From the NCBI RefSeq assembly GCF_003841405.1, contig NZ_PXYA01000003.1:1-64000 (forward strand): a stretch of 64,000 nt of DNA, written 5' to 3'. Source of the stretch: Tetragenococcus halophilus subsp. halophilus DSM 20339 (GTDB lineage: Bacteria; Bacillota; Bacilli; Lactobacillales; Enterococcaceae). The notes under the pieces are model-generated. The model did not search any database and had not been told where the DNA came from. It worked only from the letters and a program-made list of their open reading frames with translations. Made by a program: the position numbers and the translations under genes. Of this stretch, positions 36,397 through 42,900 are shown in pieces (the first letter of the stretch is position 1; the number at the start of each line of letters is the position of its first letter).

Positions 36397-36640
36397 AAAA
36401 TTCCTGAAAAATATAAGGGATATTTAGCACCATAAGAGCTGTTAAATCAGTATTTTAAAAATTTAAACAAACATAAAACACATATAATGACACGAAATCG
36501 TCCCTTTTTCGTCCCAAAAAAGAGAATAGCTACATACAATTTATTTAAAACAGAAAACCGTTTTTGTTCCCATACATTTATATACGAAATTAGTTTAACC
36601 GTTAAGATTGAAATCAATTTAGCCTGTCTTTTCAAAAAAA

Positions 36641-36721
36641 GCTGTCAGAATGCGCGACGTACGAAGTGAAAGTCGCGTATTCTGACAAGCTTTGATTGGC
36701 GTGGCGTAAGCCGCGCCAATC
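36641..36721. other. Two GC-rich hairpins next to oriT, possible single-strand origin
   Basis: 36641-36690: TGTCAGAATGCGCGAC pairs with GTCGCGTATTCTGACA over 16 bp. 36694-36721: GATTGGCGTGGC pairs with GCCGCGCCAATC around GTAA. Each has a single G-T wobble. Their GC content stands out from the AT-rich surroundings. Stem-loops of this kind beside an oriT could act as a single-strand origin or in relaxase binding. Confidence 0.5.
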
Positions 36722-36723
36722 AT

Positions 36724-36751
36724 CTACCCCCTCTCTCTAACAGGGGGGTAG
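36724..36751. other. Putative oriT of ICEBs1/Tn916 (NicK/MobT) type
   Basis: CTACCCCC and GGGGGTAG form an inverted repeat around TCTCTCTAACAG. The right part CTAACAGGGGGGT is, as I recall, the same as in the ICEBs1 oriT core, where the MobT-family relaxase NicK nicks. No relaxase gene is present in the element. Confidence 0.7.
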
Positions 36752-36824
36752 AAAAACACGGAAAACTGGAAATAAGGTACAATAAACGTTGGTATAGTAG
36801 TCTTTATTAAAAAACAAAGGATGT

Positions 36825-36858
36825 CAACTTTTTTCGAATAGTTGACATCCTTTATATG
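36825..36858. terminator. Terminator after the MerR gene
   Basis: AAAGGATGTCAACT and AGTTGACATCCTTT pair around TTTTTCGAAT, with A/T runs on both sides. About 50 bp beyond the merR stop. Confidence 0.85.
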
Positions 36859-36907
36859 TATATTTTCCATTAGATTTTTACACACATAAGTCCAATTAAT
36901 AATAGAT

Positions 36908-37662
36908 TTATTCTAAATGTTTCTCCTTTTTAACAAAATACCTAAGAGCATCTGATAAAAATTCATTAAATTTCTCTCCATATTTTGATAAATAATCTTT
37001 GGCTTGCTGATTATTTCTATATAACAAAGCAATTTCTGAAATCCCTTGGTTGTTCAATGAATTACCGTAACTTTTAAATAATAATTGAGCAAATTTCGCT
37101 GTTATCTTTTGTACTCTATTATCTTTTGTACTCTATTATCTTTGTATGGCATTGTTTGAAATTTTGCCAATTGTTGGAAATATTCATCAAAATGTATTTC
37201 CTTACTATAATTCCTTAGATAATCCAATGTTTGAGGTTCAGAGAGATCTAAATTCCATATATCATTTATTTTATCTTTAAACGGATTCTTTTCTATAAAT
37301 ACTTGTCGAATTGCTTCATCTTCAATTGTTTTATGTTCATCATAAGATTGGATGAGTTCCCTAACCTGATGTAATTGATTCTGTATATCACCCATTTGTC
37401 TTTTCAAAAGAGCCTCTTGTCGAATAAGAGAGTCCTCCAAGCTTTTATTTTCCTTATTATTCACTTGCGTTATTATATTTTCCAAAGATAATCCCATATT
37501 TTTCATAAGAATAATTTCATTTATTTTGATTAAGTCTTCTGCAGAATACATTCTGTGCCCATTATTATCCCTCGTTGGAGTAAGCAATTCAATTTCATCG
37601 TAATATTGTAATGTTCGTACTGTCAGTCCAGTTAACTCTGAAAATTTTTTTATTTTAAACAT
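36908..37662 (-). pseudogene. MerR regulator with TipAS-like domain, broken by a 17-bp duplication
   Basis: N-terminal MerR HTH FKIKKFSELTGLTVRTLQYYDEIELLTPTRDNNGHRMYSAEDLIKINEIILMKNMGLS, a coiled coil, and a C-terminal domain like TipAS/Mta sensors. A 17-bp tandem duplication of TGTACTCTATTATCTTT (37110-37126 and 37127-37143) shifts the frame after NRVQKI. With one copy removed the reading continues TAKFAQLLFKSYGNSLNNQGISEIALLYRNNQQAKDYLSKYGEKFNEFLSDALRYF to 36908, completing the sensor. The present product keeps the DNA-binding and dimer parts but loses about 65 residues of sensor. Confidence 0.85.
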
Positions 37663-37667
37663 ATCTC

Positions 37668-37698
37668 TTGCCCCTCACGTTACGTTATACCTTATAGT
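37668..37698 (+). promoter_or_regulatory. MerR-type promoter of the Hsp33-like gene
   Basis: TTGCCC (37668-37673), a 19-bp spacer and TATAGT (37693-37698). The spacer holds TCACGT-T-ACGTTA, an inverted repeat with one mismatch. The 19-bp spacing is the hallmark of MerR-activated promoters. Confidence 0.78.
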
Positions 37699-37744
37699 AA
37701 TCTTATCATATTGCATGAGAATATGACAAACGAGGAGGATATAT

Positions 37745-38557
37745 ATGAAAAATCAAGTCAAGAAATACGTAATAGAAAATAAACAAATACGTATCTATTT
37801 ATTAAAAGGAACCCAAATCTATACAAAAGTAAACGAATTAAATTTAGATAATTTTTCAAAAGAATACTTTACCGACGCTTTAAATATTACAGCGCTATTA
37901 AATGCATTAGATACGAGTAACCAGCGGACTTCATTTACTTTTCTGTCCTCTCAAGGGATGAATAAACTTTCTACAGAATCTTTTTCTAATCATAATATTA
38001 CTGGAACAGCAGAGATATTAGATAATAACGATACTCTCAAAGGAGGAACCTTACAAAGTGTGACTTCGAGTGACGAACAACTGGGAACTTCTCATACTTC
38101 TCACTCACTGTTATATTTTGATGATTTATATCAAAATATAGAAGATTATTACACACAAAGCGAGCAGCTTCCCACCTATGTTTTTCCTTTATCAAGTAGA
38201 AAGAACCCAGAAAATATTGTCCTACTTATACAACCCTTACCTTTTGCTAATCAGAAAGTAATAACGAATGTATTGGATACGACATCGTCAATAAAATCAG
38301 CTATGGCTCATGATACTTTCGAAAATGTTATTGACCAATTATCTTCGTTGTTTTCCAATTGGACTTTTTTAGAAAGTGTGGACATTGATTATAGCTGTAG
38401 CTGTTCAAAAGATATGTTTCTAGGACTAATCTTTTCTTTATCACGAGAAGAACTGGACGAAATATTTTCAAACAATGAAGTCCTAGAAGCGCATTGTCCC
38501 TTATGCGGAAAAAAATATACATTTACATCCGAAGAAATTGCTAAGTATTTACAATAG
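37745..38557 (+). CDS. Hsp33-like redox-regulated chaperone (divergent)
   Basis: 270 residues. The C-terminal zinc switch is clear: YSCSCSKDMFLGLIFSLSREELDEIFSNNEVLEAHCPLCGKKYTFTSEEIAKYL, with the C-x-C and C-x-x-C pairs of Hsp33. The N-terminal substrate domain is recognisable in outline (VKKYVIENKQIRIYLL...) but diverged, and the protein is slightly shorter than HslO. Hsp33 is activated by HOCl- or peroxide-type oxidation, releases zinc and holds unfolding proteins. It is divergent from a TipAS-type MerR gene on a mobile element, suggesting inducible stress cargo. Confidence 0.85.
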   Translation: MKNQVKKYVIENKQIRIYLLKGTQIYTKVNELNLDNFSKEYFTDALNITALLNALDTSNQRTSFTFLSSQGMNKLSTESFSNHNITGTAEILDNNDTLKGGTLQSVTSSDEQLGTSHTSHSLLYFDDLYQNIEDYYTQSEQLPTYVFPLSSRKNPENIVLLIQPLPFANQKVITNVLDTTSSIKSAMAHDTFENVIDQLSSLFSNWTFLESVDIDYSCSCSKDMFLGLIFSLSREELDEIFSNNEVLEAHCPLCGKKYTFTSEEIAKYLQ

Positions 38558-38650
38558 GGAAAGGAGTACACACTGATGACTTCTTTATAGCATTTTATGA
38601 AGATAAATAAACATTTGGCGTATTATTAAAAAGTTAGAGTCATTATTAAA

Positions 38651-38676
38651 CCCCCCTTGTCATTCCGACAGGGGGG
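38651..38676. terminator. Hairpin between the Hsp33-like gene and the converging TAC operon
   Basis: CCCCCCTTGTC pairs with GACAGGGGGG (one bulge) around ATTCC. Reading on the minus strand it is followed by TTTAAT. Confidence 0.7.
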
Positions 38677-38682
38677 CTATTC

Positions 38683-39078
38683 TCAATTGTTCTCCATTTG
38701 TTCAATAAAACTTTGCGCGTTAATATTAAGAGATATCGGTTGGTCAAAAGCTTTGCTTGATATATCATATACCAATTTGACAATGTCTTTGGTAACTATA
38801 TCTATCATTTCTTGTACTTTTTTATTTCTTACATCAAAATCCCCGAACTCATCACTTATAGTGAAATAAGCGGTATCTTCTATATAAAACATACAACTTC
38901 CATTTTCTCTATTTGACAATTTAAAATTCATAGTCAATCTAGCGCTATTTTCATTATCTTCGTTTATCTCAGGAATTAATGAAGCTTCATACGTTAATCC
39001 TTTTTCAAAAGGATGCGGAGCGAATTCTAGTTTACCAAGGCTAAACCTTTCGAATTCATAGTCTCTTTTCTGTCCCAA
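38683..39078 (-). CDS. SecB-like chaperone of a putative TAC system
   Basis: 131 residues. The pattern follows SecB: FERFSLGKLEFAPHPF (SecB: IYTKDISFEAP), alternating strands ARLTMNFKLSNRENGSCMFYIEDTAYFTIS, then a helix region VTKDIVKLVYDISSKAFDQPISLNINAQSFIEQM, parallel to the SecB ending (FPYARECI...FPQLNLAPVNFDALF). The TTG at 39078 has GAGGAGG 7 nt upstream and lies inside the preceding antitoxin gene, so the two are coupled. SecB is unusual in Firmicutes, but SecB-like proteins occur as chaperones in toxin-antitoxin-chaperone modules such as M. tuberculosis Rv1957. Confidence 0.68.
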   Translation of the reverse strand: MGQKRDYEFERFSLGKLEFAPHPFEKGLTYEASLIPEINEDNENSARLTMNFKLSNRENGSCMFYIEDTAYFTISDEFGDFDVRNKKVQEMIDIVTKDIVKLVYDISSKAFDQPISLNINAQSFIEQMENN

Positions 39079-39434
39079 CTTTGTTCCTCCTCAGGCCATT
39101 TATAACCTGCACTTGTTCTTATTTCGCCAGTTAAAACAAAATCTTTTAGCTCAGACCCAATATAGTTCCTAAAAGCAATCTTTTTTTTAGCGCTATTTAT
39201 AAGCTGATTATATTCATCGATTGTTTTATTTAACTCACCAAATTCAAAATCTAAATATTCTTTTTCCGTTACTCCTATCATACTTGAAAATTCTTCAACG
39301 GATAAATTATTTTCAGTACGTAATTTTAATAACTCAGTAGAAAGATCATATTGGGGTGAATGAACTTTTTCGTATATCTGAGGCTGTTTTTTTTGTAGAA
39401 GTTTATCCAGTATATTTAATTGCATGTTCCTCAT
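39027..39434 (-). CDS. Xre-type antitoxin with C-terminal extension (putative TAC)
   Basis: About 135 residues from the ATG at 39434 (GGAGGGGGG upstream; the ATG at 39425 is an alternative). HTH: ELLKLRTENNLSVEEFSSMIGVTEKEYLDFEFGELNKTIDEYNQL, residues 30-75. It continues with an aromatic, low-complexity tail TSAGYKWPEEEQSWDRKETMNSKGLALVN, which resembles in character the chaperone-addiction (ChAD) tails that make TAC antitoxins depend on SecB-like partners. It overlaps the toxin gene by 32 nt and the chaperone gene by 52 nt. Confidence 0.65.
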   Translation of the reverse strand: MRNMQLNILDKLLQKKQPQIYEKVHSPQYDLSTELLKLRTENNLSVEEFSSMIGVTEKEYLDFEFGELNKTIDEYNQLINSAKKKIAFRNYIGSELKDFVLTGEIRTSAGYKWPEEEQSWDRKETMNSKGLALVN

Positions 39435-39915
39435 CCCCCCTCCAAAGTTCTTCATTATCATTTATATAAACATCATTTCTAATAAAATCGGTTTTGTTAC
39501 CAGCAAAATTGGTTGTATCAGTAATTTTTATTCCATTTTGTTTTGTAAACCCATATGTCATTATAATAGACTGAAAAGTTTTATCATACACAAAAAAGAT
39601 AATTCTTTGATGCTCATAAGAATCATCCATTCTAATTTCAAAACTATAAAAATGATTATTTAAAACTTTAACAATTTCTGATCTTTGTAAAGCTCCCATT
39701 CTATTTTTTAATGATAGTTCTATTGGTAACTTCGCTACGCTGCCATCTGAGTTACACAACTTATTATTTTTTATGATAAATCTATTCTTTAAATTTTTTA
39801 TTATTTGTACAAAGTTATTAGCTAAATGCGGGTCTTCTAATAGATAATTTTCAATATAATCACTGGCTATTAAAAGGTTGCACAAAGTATCATTAACAAT
39901 AGACTGAATCTCCAT
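39403..39915 (-). CDS. Putative toxin of a TAC system (HigB/Gp49-like tail)
   Basis: 170 residues of unrecognised overall family. The second half, SEIVKVLNNHFYSFEIRMDDSYEHQRIIFFVYDKTFQSIIMTYGFTKQNGIKI, has the strand order and the R-I-I-F-F...MTYGFTK pattern of phage Gp49/HigB-like RelE-fold toxins; the N-terminal 75 residues are helical and novel to me. It is the first gene of a three-gene overlapping operon in the order toxin, Xre antitoxin, SecB-like chaperone. RBS AAGGTG precedes the ATG. Confidence 0.5.
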   Translation of the reverse strand: MEIQSIVNDTLCNLLIASDYIENYLLEDPHLANNFVQIIKNLKNRFIIKNNKLCNSDGSVAKLPIELSLKNRMGALQRSEIVKVLNNHFYSFEIRMDDSYEHQRIIFFVYDKTFQSIIMTYGFTKQNGIKITDTTNFAGNKTDFIRNDVYINDNEELWRGDEEHAIKYTG

Positions 39916-39973
39916 AAATTCACCTTATATAAACTTAATAAATAAACCGCTAACTATTCTTCCTTATATAAGC

Positions 39974-40002
39974 AGAATAACACAACAAATTTTGTTATTC
40001 AA
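39974..40002 (-). promoter_or_regulatory. Promoter and operator of the TAC operon
   Basis: On the minus strand TTGAAT (39997-40002), a 17-bp spacer and TATTCT (39974-39979). An inverted repeat AATAACA and TGTTATT (39976-39999) covers the promoter, fitting autoregulation by the Xre antitoxin. Confidence 0.68.
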
Positions 40003-40071
40003 TTCGAAAGAGCCTACAAATTCATATCTTTACAGTTTATTATAAAAAAACGCCATAATTAAACAAAAAAA

Positions 40072-40297
40072 TCCAAAGTTGCAACAAATCCACTTTTTAA
40101 ATTGGGACTTAGAATGAAGAGACGTTTTTTCTGCTTTTTCCATTTGTCAGATATGCTAAATAACTATTTATTTGAGATCTTTTCTACTAATTCATAAAGT
40201 TAACATTCTCAATAAACAAAAAAGTTTAACAAAATTTCCAAAAAATGCAACAAAATCCCCTTTCGAGTCGGGACTTAGTATGAAAGGAGGTTTTCTC
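40072..40297 (+). repeat. Two diverged 62-bp direct repeats
   Basis: Copies at 40072-40133 and 40236-40297 share TCCAAA...TGCAACA-AATCC-CTTT and GGGACTTAG-ATGAA followed by a TTTTCT tract. They lie between the divergent TAC and DUF771/int transcription units. They may be iterons, recombination-protein sites or leader RNA elements. Confidence 0.6.
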
Positions 40298-40424
40298 CTA
40301 AATTTAAAGCTATGTAGTTCTTATAGTACCAGTAAATAATAAGTATAGTGCTAATCTTTCACTCACCTGCTCTTTGAAAACTAAATACATAATCAACTCA
40401 AATTTTTTAAATGGAGGATTCATA

Positions 40425-40715
40425 ATGTCTGAAATAGATTTTCTAAATATACAAATCAATGAGGAAGCCTTGGAAAGTCAAATAATCGAACAAATTAAGT
40501 TAAAAATAAAAGCGTTTGATGACAATAAAATTTTTTACGACCTTGACGATTTAGTCACTATCACTTCTTTTTCTAAAGGACATATTATGAATACTTTCTT
40601 CAACGATCCACGTTTTAGACAAATTAGAAGAAGAGTTGGACGCAAATGGGTTTTCCCGGTGCAAGAAACAAATACTTTTCTTAAGCAGTGGATATTAGAA
40701 CAGCCGAACGAATAA
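40425..40715 (+). CDS. DUF771-like HTH protein, candidate excisionase
   Basis: 96 residues: an N-terminal helix, then DLDDLVTITSFSKGHIMNTFFNDPRFRQIRRRVGRKWVFPVQETNTFLKQWILEQP, the MerR/excisionase-like winged helix typical of DUF771 proteins found next to integrases. The ATG at 40425 follows GGAGG; upstream in-frame codons lack an RBS. It is 84 nt before int and may direct excision or regulate int. Confidence 0.75.
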   Translation: MSEIDFLNIQINEEALESQIIEQIKLKIKAFDDNKIFYDLDDLVTITSFSKGHIMNTFFNDPRFRQIRRRVGRKWVFPVQETNTFLKQWILEQPNE

Positions 40716-40799
40716 AAATTGAAAAACAGAGGACAGTTTGGTATGGTAAGCGTGTATGTAGCTGTTCTCTTTCAATTCATTTGAAAGGTTTGAAAGAAA

Positions 40800-41867
40800 A
40801 TGGCAATTGAAAAAATAAAGCATAAAAATATTAAAGCCACCTACCGTTCTAAAGTTTATTTCAAAGGGAAACGGTATCTCGGTGTCCATAGAAAAACAAA
40901 GAAAGAAGCTGAGTTAGATGAGATAAATCAGAAAAAAGAATTTTTAACTGGGGAATATTCAAAAGAAACAAATAAAACATTGGATGATGGGTTTGATGAT
41001 TATATTACTTTAATAGCACCAAAAAATTTGTCCATTAAAGCTCTAAAAATCGCCAAATCAAATTATAAAAATCATATTCAACCTGAACTAGGTCATCGTT
41101 TATTAAACGAATTGAGACCCTTAGAAATACAAAAATTTTTGAATAAAAAGGAACTTAATTTAACCGGTGGCACTGTTATAAAATTTTATACTTTGTTAAA
41201 CCAGATTTATAAAATGATGCTTAGTTGGAATGAATTAAAGGCTAACCCTTTACAGGGTGTTTCTAAACCTAAGATAGAATATAAACCTAAAATGACATTA
41301 ACTAAAGACCAATGTCACCAATTTTTATTGTTTGCAAAAAACTATCAAAGTTATATGGCTTTTTGGTTAGCTTTACAGTTTGGCTTAAGATTAGGAGAAG
41401 CTTTAGGTTTGCAATGGGAAGATGTTGATTTGAAAAATAATGTCCTTTATATCAGACAAGCCTATCACGAAGAGACAAAAGAATTAGGACGCTTAAAAAC
41501 AAAAGCATCTGAGCGTTCAATTCCTCTTTCACAGCAGCAAAGCGAATTCTTAAAGGATTACAAACAAAATCAGTTTCCTCAAAGTACATTAGTTGCTTCT
41601 AATGAAAAAGGTGGCTTTCTAATGAAAAGTAACATCAAGCGCGCAAGAATTCAAATTTGCAAACGTGCTGAAGTTCCTAACGTAACTTTTCATGAACTAC
41701 GTCATACACAGGCTACACTAATGCTTGAAATGAATGAGCATCCTAAAATCGTACAACAAAGACTCGGTCACGTTAAAGTGGAAACAACATTGGATATTTA
41801 CTCCCATGTTCGCCCACAAGTTCATCAAAAATCTGCCCAACGTTTTTCGGATTTTTTTGAAAAATAA
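40800..41867 (+). CDS. int: Tyrosine site-specific integrase
   Basis: 355 residues: N-terminal arm-binding AP2-like domain (KATYRSKVYFKGKRYLGVHRKTKKEAELDE), SAM-like core-binding domain (about 60-150) and the catalytic domain with Arg197 (FGLRLGEALGL), His298/Arg301 (FHELRHTQ), a second histidine in RLGHVKVETT and nucleophile Tyr334 (DIYSHV). It is 97 nt from the 3' end of tRNA-Thr and recombines the 44-bp att core. RBS GAAAGG. Confidence 0.95.
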   Translation: MAIEKIKHKNIKATYRSKVYFKGKRYLGVHRKTKKEAELDEINQKKEFLTGEYSKETNKTLDDGFDDYITLIAPKNLSIKALKIAKSNYKNHIQPELGHRLLNELRPLEIQKFLNKKELNLTGGTVIKFYTLLNQIYKMMLSWNELKANPLQGVSKPKIEYKPKMTLTKDQCHQFLLFAKNYQSYMAFWLALQFGLRLGEALGLQWEDVDLKNNVLYIRQAYHEETKELGRLKTKASERSIPLSQQQSEFLKDYKQNQFPQSTLVASNEKGGFLMKSNIKRARIQICKRAEVPNVTFHELRHTQATLMLEMNEHPKIVQQRLGHVKVETTLDIYSHVRPQVHQKSAQRFSDFFEK

Positions 41868-41927
41868 AAAGTCGTCCCTTTTTCGTCACTTTTTTCCATA
41901 GAGAAATGAATGAATGGCAAAGAAAGT

Positions 41928-41956
41928 AAAAAAAGAACCTTGACATATCAAGGTTC
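41928..41956 (-). terminator. Terminator of tRNA-Thr
   Basis: GAACCTTGA and TCAAGGTTC pair around four bases and are followed on the minus strand by TTTTTTTA. It lies inside the element, so the element brings its own terminator. Confidence 0.8.
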
Positions 41957-41963
41957 CCAAGCC

Positions 41964-42007
41964 AAGCCGTCTGCCGGACTCGAACCGGCGACCCCCACCT
42001 TACCATG
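41964..42007 (+). repeat. attR: 44-bp core within tRNA-Thr
   Basis: Identical to 36353-36396. It covers the tRNA from the 3' end through the anticodon loop. Confidence 0.93.
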
Positions 42008-42037
42008 GTGGTGCTCTACCTGCTGAGCTAAGACGGC
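41965..42037 (-). tRNA. tRNA-Thr (GGU anticodon)
   Basis: 73 nt: acceptor GCCGTCT/AGACGGC, D arm AGCTCAGCAGGTAGAGC, anticodon stem CCACC/GGTGG with loop ATGGTAA giving GGT, T arm CCGGTTCGAGTCCGG. It serves as the attachment site and remains intact after integration. Confidence 0.97.
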
Positions 42038-42120
42038 AGTTATTTAACACAAAATACAGCTTACCGAAAAGAACTGTACTTGTCAACCACATTCCATCTT
42101 TTTTCTACAAAATTGTACCT

Positions 42121-42762
42121 CTATTGAAAAACATCTAGTAAGTCTCTAGGTTTCGCTACTATCTTCTGTGCCCCAGCATTCACTAACTCTTCTTTATCAC
42201 CAAAGCCATAAAGAACGCCAATATTATCAATATTGTTTTCTTTTGCTCCTATTATATCGTGCGCTCGGTCTCCAATCATCACTACAGTAGAAAGTTCTTC
42301 CACTTTTTCTGCTTTTAAAGCGTCATGGATAACTGCTCTTTTTTCAGAACGGATACCGTCTAGGTCTGCTCCATAAATTCCTTCGAAAAATTCCGCAAGC
42401 TCTAAATGATGAATAATTTTCACTGCAAAAAATTCTGGTTTTGATGTAGCGAGAAATAAATCGTATCGCTCAGCTAATTGAGTCAAAACTTCCTGTATAC
42501 CATCATAAAGCGTAACTTGATACATTCCTTCTTTTTTATATAAAGTACGATAATGATCAACCGCTTCTTTGGCTTCTTCTTCTGTCATACCAGTTTTGAT
42601 GAAAGACTCAACTAGAGGTGGACCAATAAATGATTTTAATGTTTTTGAATCGAGAGGATTACGATTCATCTCTTTCATTGCATAGTTAAGCGAGGCAAAG
42701 ATTCCTTGACTTGAATCAATAATCGTCCCATCTAGATCAAATAGAATTTTCTGTTTTTTCAA
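42121..42762 (-). CDS. HAD-family phosphatase (Gph-like)
   Basis: 213 residues with all HAD motifs: LFDLDGTIIDS (Asp9 nucleophile, Asp11), LFLATSKPEF (motif II), a lysine in GIRSEKRAVIHDAL and MIGDRAHDIIGAKENN (motif IV). The cap insertion between residues 15 and 80 fits the phosphoglycolate-phosphatase/5'-nucleotidase-like subgroup; the substrate is uncertain. Monocistronic. Confidence 0.9.
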   Translation of the reverse strand: MKKQKILFDLDGTIIDSSQGIFASLNYAMKEMNRNPLDSKTLKSFIGPPLVESFIKTGMTEEEAKEAVDHYRTLYKKEGMYQVTLYDGIQEVLTQLAERYDLFLATSKPEFFAVKIIHHLELAEFFEGIYGADLDGIRSEKRAVIHDALKAEKVEELSTVVMIGDRAHDIIGAKENNIDNIGVLYGFGDKEELVNAGAQKIVAKPRDLLDVFQ

Positions 42763-42851
42763 AAGTATTTCAACTCCTTTTTGTTATCTTTTATTTTAGC
42801 ATATCATTTTATGTTTTCAATTACGGAACTTTTATCATTCAAATAAAAAAA

Positions 42852-42879
42852 TTCCCTTCATCTTAAAAACTGAAGGGAA
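42852..42879 (-). terminator. Terminator of the alpha/beta hydrolase
   Basis: TTCCCTTCA and TGAAGGGAA pair and on the minus strand lead into TTTTTTTATTT. Confidence 0.85.
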
Positions 42880-42900
42880 GCAAAAATTTATATACTTATA

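Larger units (their letters stand above)
39916..40424. other. Intergenic control region with direct repeats
   Basis: About 500 bp without a gene. It holds the TAC promoter/operator (39974-40002) at the left and two diverged direct repeats of about 62 bp (40072-40133 and 40236-40297). The second repeat ends in a small hairpin AGGAG-GTTTT-CTCCT. The rest is AT-rich. Confidence 0.7.
36353..42007 (+). mobile_element. tRNA-Thr-integrated mobilizable element with oriT-like site
   Basis: About 5.6 kb between 44-bp direct repeats, with the integrase beside the intact tRNA. Contents from left to right: three GC-rich hairpins including an oriT-like one, a MerR/Hsp33-like pair, a putative toxin-antitoxin-chaperone operon, a repeat-bearing leader, a DUF771-type small protein and the integrase. 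No relaxase, coupling protein, replication or virion genes are seen, so any transfer would depend on a helper. Confidence 0.85.

Noticed and set aside
36447-36669. Two overlapping opposite-strand frames of about 60 codons left of the hairpins
   Set aside because: No RBS, no family resemblance, and AT-rich sequence with chance openness. Regarded as non-coding.
40072-40297. The repeat pair as a CRISPR array
   Set aside because: Only two diverged copies, irregular spacing and no cas genes. No CRISPR array was seen anywhere in the window.
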